From Deltaproteobacteria bacterium (GTDB taxonomy: Bacteria; Desulfobacterota; Desulfarculia; Adiutricales; Adiutricaceae): DNA of 64,000 nucleotides. Below the pieces are notes generated by a model that was given only the letters and a program-made list of their open reading frames with translations, was not told the DNA's origin and searched no databases. The DNA is taken from the NCBI GenBank assembly GCA_031265205.1, contig JAISCZ010000055.1:18142-82141 (forward strand). The letters run 5' to 3'. Of the stretch, positions 20,282 to 28,755 are shown piece by piece (positions within the stretch are counted from its first letter, which is position 1; each line of letters starts with the position of its first letter). A program made the translations under genes and the position numbers.

Positions 20282-20342
20282 AACGGCCCTTAAGCCTCCG
20301 CCCCCGCTTGGGGGGGCCGGAGCGCTTAAGGGCCGTTTTTTT
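20282..20342 (+). terminator. Rho-independent terminator of the lipoprotein gene
   Basis: AACGGCCCTTAAGC (20282-20295) pairs perfectly with GCTTAAGGGCCGTT (20324-20337). An inner GC stem lies between the arms and a run of seven T's follows (20336-20342). Textbook intrinsic terminator. Confidence 0.93.
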
Positions 20343-20749
20343 CCCCTCCACGCGGCGCGGCGCGATAGCGCGCGGAAAAACCTCGCCTAACGCCGCGGCG
20401 TAACCCCCACCCGTTTAGCCAAAGGCTAACGCGTCCGAAAAAAGAGAAAAGGACCGGGAGCGCCTCCCGCGCCACCGCGAGGGGGGACGCGCGCCCGCCG
20501 TTGGGGGAGACGCGAGGATGAAAGCTTTTCTGTTCGTAGTCGTGATTATCGCGCTGATTTAAGGCCGCGACGTATTTTCGCGGAGCGGGCGCGGCGCGGG
20601 CCCTTCCTGGGGGGAGCGCGAGCGAGTCTTCGCGAGGGCGGAGCGGGACCGTCCCCGCTCCGCGCCCGAGGCCCGTCCGCGCCGGGAGCTTCCCCCGCGC
20701 GGGATTTTTTTTATGAAAAAAGGCGTAGCTGGCGAAAGGCGACCGCGCT
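20343..20749. other. Intergenic gap after lipoprotein terminator
   Basis: GC-rich gap between the lipoprotein terminator and the 3' end of the Ski2-like helicase gene. The only item of note is a 14-codon hydrophobic micro-ORF, listed separately. Confidence 0.4.
20518..20562 (+). CDS. Possible 14-residue hydrophobic micro-ORF
   Basis: ATG with GGGGGAGA about 7-14 bases upstream encodes MKAFLFVVVIIALI and then a stop. The composition is that of a single short membrane segment. It could be a membrane micropeptide, a leader peptide, or chance. There is no gene immediately downstream on the plus strand for it to regulate. Confidence 0.25.
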   Translation: MKAFLFVVVIIALI

Positions 20750-23125
20750 TTAGACGATAGGCGGCCGCAAAAGCATGGATTGCGCCATCTGGGCCGCCTG
20801 GCTCAGGTCAGGGTATTCCTGGCTCAGGGAACGGAACTGATTTAAATATTCCACGGTCATCAAGACTGTCCGCACCATGTCCCCGATGTCGCGGCCCAAA
20901 CGGCGGGAGGCGCTATGGAAGTCCCCCTCGAGGGCCCACTCGTAAATGGCCCAGCTCCGGTTGGGTTCATAGCTAGGCGTGGAAAAATCGTCTTTCGCGA
21001 GCGCGGAGGCCATGGACGTGGTGGCTTTCTCGAAATTCAGCAAAGCCTCGATCAGTTTCTGGGGAGGTTTTTGGGCGTAAGGGCTTTGGCCGCCGCCCTT
21101 GAGGCTGCTGTCAATGATATAGGCCACGGTGGCGGCCAAGAGGGCGGGGGAATCGGGGAGAGATTGGGCCGCGATCGCCTCGGAATAGACCAGGGGATGA
21201 TCCAAGCGCAGTTGGGAGGCCACTTCCCCCTTGGGGGTAAGCGCGTGGGCGGCGGTGAGATAGCCGCTTTTTTTAAGAAAACGGGCGTGCTTCTGAAAAG
21301 AGGCGATAATCTCGCGGCCCGCCATCCGCAGATTCGCCGCGCTTTTCTTACGCGCGTTCTGCCAGACCAAAAGGGATTTTACGAGAATATCCTTGACGTG
21401 GCTGAGCGGGTAGGCCTTCAGAAGATTTAAAACCATGGAAAAATCAATATTGAGCCGGCTCCGGATGGGGTTGGGCGGGGAGCGGAAGAGCCCGTCCATG
21501 AGCTTTAAATCCATAAAAGGCCCCGGCAGAATGAGCGCGAAACCTATCAGATCCCGACCGCGCCGACCGGCGCGGCCGGTCATCTGGGCGAGTTCCGTGG
21601 CCGTCAGATCCGCGAACCCGCTCCCGTTGAAGCGGTCGCTTTGAGGAATGACGACGGTCCGCGCCGGAAAATTGACCCCGGCCGAGACCGTGGAGGTCGC
21701 GAAAATGGCCGAGAGGAGCCCCTGGCTCATCAGTTCTTCCACCAGGAACTTGTATTGGGGGAGATGCCCCGCGTGATGGCTGGCGACGGCCCGTTTCCGC
21801 GCGGGCGTTAAATCCTGGTAGCTCTCGATATAGGGATACTTCGCGACGTACTCGTCAATGAGGCTCGCGCGCGCCAACGCGCGCTCGGGGGGCTCGGAGA
21901 CCCCCAAATCAATGAGCCGGGCCGCCTTGTCGCAGTCCGAGCGGGACTTTAAAAAGCAGATGGCCGGAAGGAGGTCCAAGTCCCGCAGGCACTTGAGGGA
22001 GCCGGAGCTAAAGGGCAGATCGCGCCTGGAACCGAAGGAAGAGCGGCGGCGCCCCTCCTTGTCGGGGACGGCGGACTTGCCCGCCGCGTCCTCTAAGGTG
22101 GAGAGGGTGCGGCGCCGGAAGCACAGGGGAATCAGGGGCACGGGCCGTTCCCCGCCGTTGACCACTTTGACCTCGGTGCCCCGGATATTGGAGAGCCAGT
22201 CGGCGATTTCCCGCGCGTTTTCAATGGTCGCGGATAGCAGGAGGAGCCGCACCCGGGTGGGGAGATAGATCAGCACCTCTTCCCAGACCACGCCTCTTTC
22301 CAGGTCCGCCAGATAATGGGCCTCGTCGAGGATCACCAAATCGTAATCCAGGTCGCGCGCCGAGCTCATGGCGTCGTAGAGCTGATTGCGCAGGATCTCG
22401 GTGGTGCCCACGATAATGGGAGAACGGGGATTGAGCTTATGGTCGCCCGTGATAAGGCCCACCAGGTCGGTCCCGAAAATTTTGCCGAACTCGATGAACT
22501 TGGCGTTGGAAAGGGCTTTGAGGGGAGAGGCGTACCAAATGGAACGCCCGGCGGCGATTTCCTCCTCGATGGCCTTCTGGGCGATCCAGGTCTTTCCGCT
22601 CCCCGTGGGGGCCGAGACAATGACGTCGTGGCTCTTAATAAGCTCAATGGATTCCGTCTGAAAGGGATCCGGGATAAAAGGGGCCAGCTGGGGCTGGCCG
22701 ATTTCGCTCAAAAATTCTTGAACCTTGGCGGTGACCACGATCTCCCCCGCCTGATCCGCGGAGAGGGAGCGCTCCGTCGCCGCCCGTTTTTGGAGATAGC
22801 GCTTCTCCCGCTCCTCCGGGGTTTCGGCCGCGCGCCGCTCCCGCCGCGCGGCCGCGGAAGCCGCCGCGCGTTTTTGGCGGGACGCGGCCCGCCGCTGGCG
22901 CCACTTGGCCCCTTTGCTCAGTTTGCGGGGCTTTTCCGCCGGGGCGGCGGGATCTCCCCTCTCCGCCTCAGGAGAGTCGGCGCCCTCCGCCGCGCCCGCG
23001 GAATCCGGGGCCCCTTCCGGGGAAGCCTCGCGGGGAGGGCCAGGATTGGGTTTCGCTGGAGACGAGGCGGGAGAGGAGAGCGCGGGGTCGCTTTCGCTCC
23101 CGCGCGGTTGATTTGAGTCTGGCAT
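20750..23125 (-). CDS. Ski2-like DEAD/DEAH-box helicase
   Basis: Superfamily 2 helicase of ~791 residues. After a disordered, Pro/Ala/Glu then Arg/Ala-rich N-terminus (~residues 1-115) come the Q-motif-like PFIPDPFQTES, motif I SAPTGSGKTW, motif II ILDEAHYLAD, motif III LLSATIEN, and motif VI QMTGRAGRRGRD. A C-terminal helical region of the Ski2/Mtr4 type follows. The chosen ATG begins MPDSNQPRGSES. The open frame extends 74 codons further up, but that part crosses the AT-rich spacer and does not look like protein. Probably acts on RNA in processing or decay; the substrate cannot be read from the sequence. It stands alone on its strand. Confidence 0.88.
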   Translation of the reverse strand: MPDSNQPRGSESDPALSSPASSPAKPNPGPPREASPEGAPDSAGAAEGADSPEAERGDPAAPAEKPRKLSKGAKWRQRRAASRQKRAAASAAARRERRAAETPEEREKRYLQKRAATERSLSADQAGEIVVTAKVQEFLSEIGQPQLAPFIPDPFQTESIELIKSHDVIVSAPTGSGKTWIAQKAIEEEIAAGRSIWYASPLKALSNAKFIEFGKIFGTDLVGLITGDHKLNPRSPIIVGTTEILRNQLYDAMSSARDLDYDLVILDEAHYLADLERGVVWEEVLIYLPTRVRLLLLSATIENAREIADWLSNIRGTEVKVVNGGERPVPLIPLCFRRRTLSTLEDAAGKSAVPDKEGRRRSSFGSRRDLPFSSGSLKCLRDLDLLPAICFLKSRSDCDKAARLIDLGVSEPPERALARASLIDEYVAKYPYIESYQDLTPARKRAVASHHAGHLPQYKFLVEELMSQGLLSAIFATSTVSAGVNFPARTVVIPQSDRFNGSGFADLTATELAQMTGRAGRRGRDLIGFALILPGPFMDLKLMDGLFRSPPNPIRSRLNIDFSMVLNLLKAYPLSHVKDILVKSLLVWQNARKKSAANLRMAGREIIASFQKHARFLKKSGYLTAAHALTPKGEVASQLRLDHPLVYSEAIAAQSLPDSPALLAATVAYIIDSSLKGGGQSPYAQKPPQKLIEALLNFEKATTSMASALAKDDFSTPSYEPNRSWAIYEWALEGDFHSASRRLGRDIGDMVRTVLMTVEYLNQFRSLSQEYPDLSQAAQMAQSMLLRPPIV

Positions 23126-23307
23126 TAATGCACCGTTTTGCGCGTCGAAAAAAGGCTCAAGGCGTTTTTTAACGAAATTGGGTTTTGGCTTATATACATT
23201 TTTATTCCCCAAAAAACCCAAGTCAGGGGAAAAACATATTTTTATTAACATGATTCCCCGGAATAGGCAAGAATAGCGCCTTAACTTAAGGCTTTCGCGT
23301 AAATATA

Positions 23308-23343
23308 AAGCGCCGCCGCCTAAAAAATTAGGCGGCGGCGCTT
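23308..23343. terminator. Perfect 16-bp hairpin
   Basis: AAGCGCCGCCGCCTAA and TTAGGCGGCGGCGCTT form a perfect 16-bp stem with a four-A loop. It lies between the NlpC-like gene and the helicase gene, both on the minus strand. Probably a terminator for the NlpC-like gene, though the trailing T-run is poor (TTTATATTTA on the minus strand). Confidence 0.6.
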
Positions 23344-23447
23344 TCAAGGGCGGAAAGGGAAGGCGCCGGGCGTTTCCCGGAAGCCCTCCTTAGCGAAGCG
23401 GACGCTTCCCACGCCGCGCGAGCGGCTTTTTCAGCCGCGACAGGCTT

Positions 23448-23600
23448 GACATACTCCCCGGAGCGAGCTCCTGGGGATTCCGGGATTAGCGAAGGACGCC
23501 GGTCGAGACCGGTCTTGCCCCTTCTCCCCCGCGAGCCGACGCCCCGACTCGTTGTCAGAAGCGCGCGATTCATCCCCGAAGCGAGCTTCTGGGGCTTTCT
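23448..23600. mobile_element. Twin hairpins resembling IS200/IS605 ends (no transposase)
   Basis: GACATACTCCCCGG...GGGGATTCC (23448-23481) closely matches the conserved subterminal hairpin of IS200/IS605 (TnpB-type) elements. A second copy ends at 23594. Both fold as CCCC + 4-bp stem + CGAG loop + bulged T + GGGG. Between copies the stem changes from GGAG/CTCC to GAAG/CTTC, which preserves pairing. A third hairpin (CCGGTC/GACCGG) lies between them. No tnpA or tnpB is present, so this is a remnant or a small non-autonomous element. Confidence 0.5.
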
Positions 23601-23629
23601 CGCGCTAGGAAGGTAAAGAAGAGAAAGTT

Positions 23630-24766
23630 TTAAACCCTTTTTTTGCGTTTTGAGGAAGTTTTCTTTTTCGGAGCCTTGCGGGCGGAACTGCTGGCCACTT
23701 TCCTTTTGGGTTTTTTGCTCCGCTGATAGCTCTTGGCCTTTTTCTTGGGAGAGCCGTAGGTGGAAGCCATGCTGGGAAGGCTGTCCCCCATCGCGGAAAG
23801 GGCCTGTTTGACCGCGCCGTTGGTCGCGGCCATCTTGGCCGCCTCCGAGAGGGGCGCCGCCGCCGGATCGTCAACGTAGCGCCGACCCCCGATAAAATAA
23901 GGACCGTAATCCACGCCGAAGGCCGCCGTCTCGGCGACGAGGTTCAGGCGCGGGGAAGCCAAGAGAAAATTGCCGTTACCCGTGTAAACGCCCAACATAT
24001 ACTGTCCCTCGACGCGGGGGTCCTGGTAGACCAAAACGTCGCCGGGACGCAGGTCCTGGCGGGAAACGGGTTTCCCCGCGGCCAACGCGCCGCGGGAGTT
24101 TCTGTCGCTCAGGCGAACTCCCGATTGGGACAAAATGTAAGAGACGTACCCGGCGTTGTCGAAACCGGCCTCCGGGCTCGCGCCGCCGGCCCGGTAAGGA
24201 CGACCGGTCAGGCTGTAGGCCAAAGTGAGTAGGCGGTTGGTGAAGCCCTGGCCGCTTTTGAGGCCACGGGTGGAAGCGGGGGCGTCATCGGTTAAGACCG
24301 TCGCGGAGACGGTCCGAGTGGGGGCGGCGACGCGGGATTTGGACCCCAGGCCGTAATTGGCCAAGAGGGTCTGCCCAGCCACGCGCGTCGAAAGGTTGCC
24401 GTCCAGGCCGCGCGAGGCGCCCGGGGCGTCAATCAAGGGCTCCGCGGAATCGCGGGAAAAGCTTGGTTGAGAGCGCGAGTCGGCCTCGGGATCGTTAAAA
24501 TAAGTATCTTCTAAGGAGACAATCCGAGCCTCGGTTTCGAGCCGAGCGGGCGCTTCCACGATACTGCCGGGGCGATATCGCCTCAGGGCCTGGGTTTCGG
24601 ACGGTTGTCGCCAAGTCCCCTGAGGGTTAGAGGGTTTGGAAACCGCGACGGGCCTGTAATTTTGGCCTCCCCCGCAGGAAGGAAGAAAAATTAGCGCGGA
24701 AAGGAAGAAGAGGCCAAAGAGAGCCGTCGGGGAGGCGCCAGAACGCGCCTCGGGAAATTTGGACAT
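23630..24766 (-). CDS. NlpC/P60-like lipoprotein lacking catalytic residues
   Basis: 378 residues: a signal peptide with lipobox FLPSC (Cys-31), a disordered region to ~170, an NlpC/P60-type domain (~175-295), then a strikingly basic Lys/Arg/Ser tail (~340-378). The domain is recognisable from GRPYRAGGASPEAGFD, AGKPVSRQDLRPGDVLVY and GVYTGNGNFLLASPR. Active enzymes carry FDCSG and HVGIY. Here the same positions read FDNAG (Asn-204 for Cys) and MLGVY (Met-257 for His), so it should be non-hydrolytic. AGGAGG precedes the ATG. Probably a peptidoglycan-binding or structural pseudoenzyme. The basic tail could contact an acidic polymer; that is inference. Confidence 0.82.
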   Translation of the reverse strand: MSKFPEARSGASPTALFGLFFLSALIFLPSCGGGQNYRPVAVSKPSNPQGTWRQPSETQALRRYRPGSIVEAPARLETEARIVSLEDTYFNDPEADSRSQPSFSRDSAEPLIDAPGASRGLDGNLSTRVAGQTLLANYGLGSKSRVAAPTRTVSATVLTDDAPASTRGLKSGQGFTNRLLTLAYSLTGRPYRAGGASPEAGFDNAGYVSYILSQSGVRLSDRNSRGALAAGKPVSRQDLRPGDVLVYQDPRVEGQYMLGVYTGNGNFLLASPRLNLVAETAAFGVDYGPYFIGGRRYVDDPAAAPLSEAAKMAATNGAVKQALSAMGDSLPSMASTYGSPKKKAKSYQRSKKPKRKVASSSARKAPKKKTSSKRKKRV

Positions 24767-25121
24767 TTACGATCCTCCTAAGCGGGCGGCTAACACATAC
24801 TTTAGCTTCCCGGGAGTTGATTCAAGGCGGAGCTACTGGCCGCCTTAAAAGCGAGTTATCCTCCTTAAGAACGTCGCGAGACGCCCTAACCGCGTAAAGA
24901 GCGGCCAAAGTCCGATATTTGAGGCCTCGGATTAGGGCCGGGTAACGGTCGCTTTGCCCAAAAGCGACCCAAAAATAAGAAGGAAAAAAAAAGACGCAAG
25001 CTTCTCATTAAGAAACCGCGAAGAATCGCGGATTAAAAAGAAAGGATGGCTGGTTTGGAATTTTCATTTATTTTATGGTCGATGTCAAGAAAAAAATTTG
25101 CGTGGCCTAAGCTAGCCAATT

Positions 25122-25745
25122 TATTGAATATTGCCTATAAATGGCCACTTTTAAGCCCTTCGCGGACTAATCCGGCGACGGGCTAGGGGCGTTTTTTTTG
25201 CGCTTCTAAAAGAAAAACAAAAAGTCCCTCGCCTCCCGGGGGGCGCCCTCCCGGCGGGCGGCGCCAGAGAGGGCCCGCGCCATGATATAGCGCTTATCGC
25301 CGCCATTTTAAGGTAAGCGGGGACGCGAGCTGGGGGTCGCTTGGGGCCGGAAAACCCAAACGCGCGGGATTAATTTATTTTTTTTAATTATTTTTTAGCG
25401 ATAAATGATTGAAAATAGACTAATTTAGGCCATTTTTACGAGAACGCGCCCCAAATGGCGAAAACAGGCCACTTTTCGGTCCAAGGAAGGAACGCTCCAA
25501 CCCCCTCATTACGAACCAAAACGAATCCTTTGGGGACCGAGTCGCGCGCCTAGAGGCCTCGCGGAGAGCCACGTTCCCCTGACGGGCGGGGAAAAGACTC
25601 GCGCCGATACGCTTTATGGCGCTCCACGGGGAACGCCTCGCGCCTTAAGACGCCGCGAGGGCCGTTTAAAATATTTATAGCTATAAATTAAATTATTTTT
25701 AGGCTATAAACTATTGAAAATAGTGAAAATTAGCCATAAAAATAA
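25122..25745 (+). repeat. Three-copy degenerate AT-rich repeat
   Basis: Copies begin near 25122, 25407 and 25712. Each reads ATTGAA-A/T-AT, then a short variable block, then GGCCA or AGCCA, then an A/T tail. The second and third also share about 25 bases upstream (TTATTTTT...GATAAA/CTATAAA). Spacing is 285-305 bases. Function unknown. Confidence 0.4.
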
Positions 25746-26312
25746 TTAGCTACCCCTCCTTACGCGCGGAAAAGCCGATCGCCGCGCTGACCCTCTAGCG
25801 TGGCGCGTGGCGGACGAAAATCAGGACGCTTAAAGCGGGCGGAACGAAAAGGGCGACGGCAAAATTAGAAAACGCCGGCTATTTCGAGACAAGGAGACAG
25901 TGAGGCGGAAGGTCGCGGCGGGGGATACGCCGCGAAACCAAAGACGCTTCGCGCGGCGCTCCTCGCGAAGGCCGCCAGCGTCGCGCCGAGGGTGGCTTTA
26001 CCCGAATATTTCAAGCGCGCGAGGCGCGAGAGACTTGTCTCTTGGGCGAGACTTTTCGCGGTTGGAGCGAGCTTCCGCCCTTTGGCGAGGCCAACGCCGG
26101 CGCGGGTTTCAAGGCGCGGCGCCTTGAACCCGCGCCGAGCCCCTGGAAAGGCTTTCCATTTTGCCGGCGCCTAAAACCACCTTGGCCTTCTTCCGCTTGA
26201 AGCGCTCAAAGGGGAATAACCCTAAAATTTGTCAAAGAGGGACATATCGAGAACTCACTCCAGACGCCTCCGCGATAAGACAAAGCGCGAACGGACAGAT
26301 GGTTTTCTGACT

Positions 26313-27360
26313 TCAAAACGACACGCGTTTGGAAGATTGGATAAATTTTCCCCAATATCCATATAATTTATTACGCGTCGTATCGCTTTTCTTGTTGAAT
26401 GGCGGCGCCACTATAGGATTAGCGGATATCATTTTCACGAACGAAATCTCTATTTTTTCGGCGTAACAATTGTCGTTCGCGTCTCCACGAGCGTTAATTT
26501 TAAAAAGCAAACGTTCGCGTTCGCCATTACTGATTGACTGATAACGTATAGTTTCAATTCCTGAATAAGATTTAAGATAATTCTCTTTAAACCTAGAATC
26601 ACGCCAAGCGTGACCAAAAATTTTAGAATCGGAGTGGAAAAAGCGAGAAAGAATATGATCCGTAAATTTTTCTATAATTGATAACTCTGTATCCATCTTT
26701 CCCATCCATTCCGGCAAAAACATTAAAGAGAATTCCGATATCGATTACGTCGCCAGTCTCCATCGGAAATAAAATATCCCACTATAATTTTAAAGTCAGT
26801 ATTATTTTAATAGCTCCATACCTTGTTTTAAATACTCTCGGCGCGGCTGAATCATTTCCAAGCCATTGGTAATTGTTTAAAGACATATCGACCATGCCTT
26901 TAAACGCCATCTTTTTCTCTTCAGGAGACGCGAATCCTATTATATAACCCGTCGTCAAAATAGCGTAGCCGCCGTCAAAATGGATATTGATCGCGTATTT
27001 TTCGCTCCCGCTTGATAAATTTAACTCAGTGAATAGTTAAGAGAATGATTGTCAGCGGTAGCGATGAATTCACTCTATCCGCTGGAAATTCAATTATTTA
27101 TATCTAACAAAGACGGATACTCATCTTTTCTGAAATTAATATCGCGTGGTTCTGGCGAAAGAAATTCGCGTATTCCCAAATTTTGCCTTCCAAACGCCAA
27201 GGAAAAAGCGTATTGACTGACACAAGTATGAGACACGGGCAATTAGACGGAAATTGGCCCAATTCGAGCTCTTAAAAAATTTCATGTCAGAATATTCTGG
27301 CGTCAATTCAATAAAAGCGCAGTTATAAGAAATTATACAGGCGATAACGATAATTCCCAC
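26313..27360 (-). pseudogene. Broken gene for an unrecognised, possibly secreted or membrane-anchored protein
   Basis: Successive minus-strand frames carry protein-like sequence across this segment. An N-terminal hydrophobic segment (GIIVIACIISYNCAFIEL) comes first. A frame with YAINIHFDGGYAILTTGYII and FASPEEKKMAFKGMVDMSL continues past an in-frame TAG (26784-26782) into METGDVIDIGILFNVFAGMD. A shifted frame with a 136-codon ORF (TDHILSRFFHSDSKIF, IRYQSISNGERERLL) ends it. At least one frameshift and one stop break what looks like a single gene. Composition is lower in GC than the surroundings. I do not recognise the family. Confidence 0.55.
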
Positions 27361-28755
27361 AAGGATTTTAACGCGTCTGAATATGACGGAGCCGACGCGT
27401 TTTAACGTTTTATGATGAGTTGTTTTTCCGATTCACGCCGTTCTTCGCCTCTCAATTTCGCGAATTACGCGCCCACGCGCGGCTCGCTTCAGGGCGCCTG
27501 ACGGCGTTTTCAGATTAAGCGCCTTTGGGCGTGAAGATTGAAAAACCCGCCAACTAACGGCGCGCGGCGCGTCGGTTTTCGCCAGAGGAGAACCCGGCTT
27601 ACCGAGCCGCTCCTCAAGAGAGACGCGCGGAGGCGAGGGTTGGAGTTCCCAACGCGCGAAAGCTCGCCAAGGCCGCTGGCGCGGCGCCAGTTCCGATTTT
27701 TCGGTAATGGCCAGAGCGCCCCACGCCTCAAAGCCATGAATAAAACAATCCAGCCCGAGTTTTCCAAAAATCGGGGATATCATGGCGGATTTTACTCCCG
27801 CTGGCCGTCCGCTCGGAAACGTCGCGGGGGATGTCGCGAAGTCCCTCAGTCCGAACGAATCATGAAAATAATCTCCGCGAAACCAGGCTAAGTCAAATTT
27901 TCAATTCTATCAATCAATCAGCCATCCCCTCGCGGCGCGAATCCATTGTTTCGCCGCGATTTTTCGCGCTTTCATCGAGATTGCGGATTCACCAATCTTA
28001 AACGATAAACGCCGAAGCGCGCGATTGGCGGCTGGTCGCGGGAGAAGGCCGCGGAAGGCCCCTTTTGGCGGCGCCCCGCGCGCTTCTCGCGTGGCCGCGC
28101 GAAGGCGAAGGGCTCGTAAAGGCTAGGAGAGAGCCCCAAAACGACCGCGGCCGCTTTGGGGGCCGCGCGGGCGCTTTAAAATTAACCGCGCCTCGCGCCG
28201 CGCGCTTTGGATTGCCGTTTCCCCAAAAGGCGCGGGCGGCGCGCGCCAAGACCTCCTCCAGGGGCTTAAATTTATTTCCGCGCGCCGCCGCCTTCAGGGC
28301 TTTTCCGCGACCCTGGGTCTCCCTGGGCGCGTTTTTCCCGCGGCGCGTTGGGCGGCTCTTGGGGAGGCGGAAAAAGCGCGGGGCCTTGACCGGGGGAAGC
28401 GTGGCCGCGTTCGGGCGCGCCTCCCAGCGCGAGCCAGAGCGCGCCGCGCGGATAGCCTCGGGGGCCTTCCCCCACTCTTCTCTCGCGTGGGAGGGCTAGG
28501 AAAGACGGCGTGACGCCCCCCAAAAGCTTCCGCCCCCCGCGGGGCCTTGGGCCGCGCCGGACGCGTCCGCGAGGATAATAAACGGGGCTGATTTCAGGGT
28601 TCTTGACCCTAAAAACGGGGGCGTTTAGCCTTCGCGCGACAAAAAGTGGCCACGAGAAGACATTTCGCGTAAAATAAAATCCCTTCCCGGCGCTCCCGCT
28701 CCTCCTTTCCGTTCCAGGTCAAAATGATAGAAAATAACGAGACAGTAAACTATCC

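Larger units (their letters stand above)
23126..23629. other. Intergenic gap with hairpin elements
   Basis: Holds a perfect 16-bp inverted repeat and, to its right, the twin hairpins resembling IS200/IS605 ends. I see no gene with family-like features. Confidence 0.6.
24767..28755. other. 4-kb nearly gene-free region
   Basis: The largest gap in the window. It contains a possible hairpin followed by eight T's on the plus strand (~25155-25197), three copies of a degenerate AT-rich repeat (~25122, ~25407, ~25712), and a low-GC segment (26280-27420) with a broken minus-strand gene. GC-rich sequence with only arginine-rich shadow frames fills 27430-28750. I see no intact gene here. Confidence 0.6.

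Noticed and set aside
25122..25745. CRISPR array
   Set aside because: Only three poorly conserved copies at ~300-base spacing, and no cas genes. No CRISPR-like array was seen anywhere in the window.
26782..26784. In-frame TAG read as pyrrolysine, given nearby MttB-family genes
   Set aside because: The TAG lies in a low-GC gene remnant that also has a frameshift, both MttB-family genes lack amber codons, and no pyl genes are seen. Pseudogene decay is simpler.
27433..27783. 116-codon minus-strand ORF as a gene
   Set aside because: Arg/Pro-rich, overlapped by equally open frames on both strands, with no ribosome-binding site or recognisable motif.
27860..27890. Inverted copy of the sequence around 46570-46610 (shared GAATCATGAAA)
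   Set aside because: The shared run is only about 11 bases, and the rest aligns no better than expected between AT-rich sequences.
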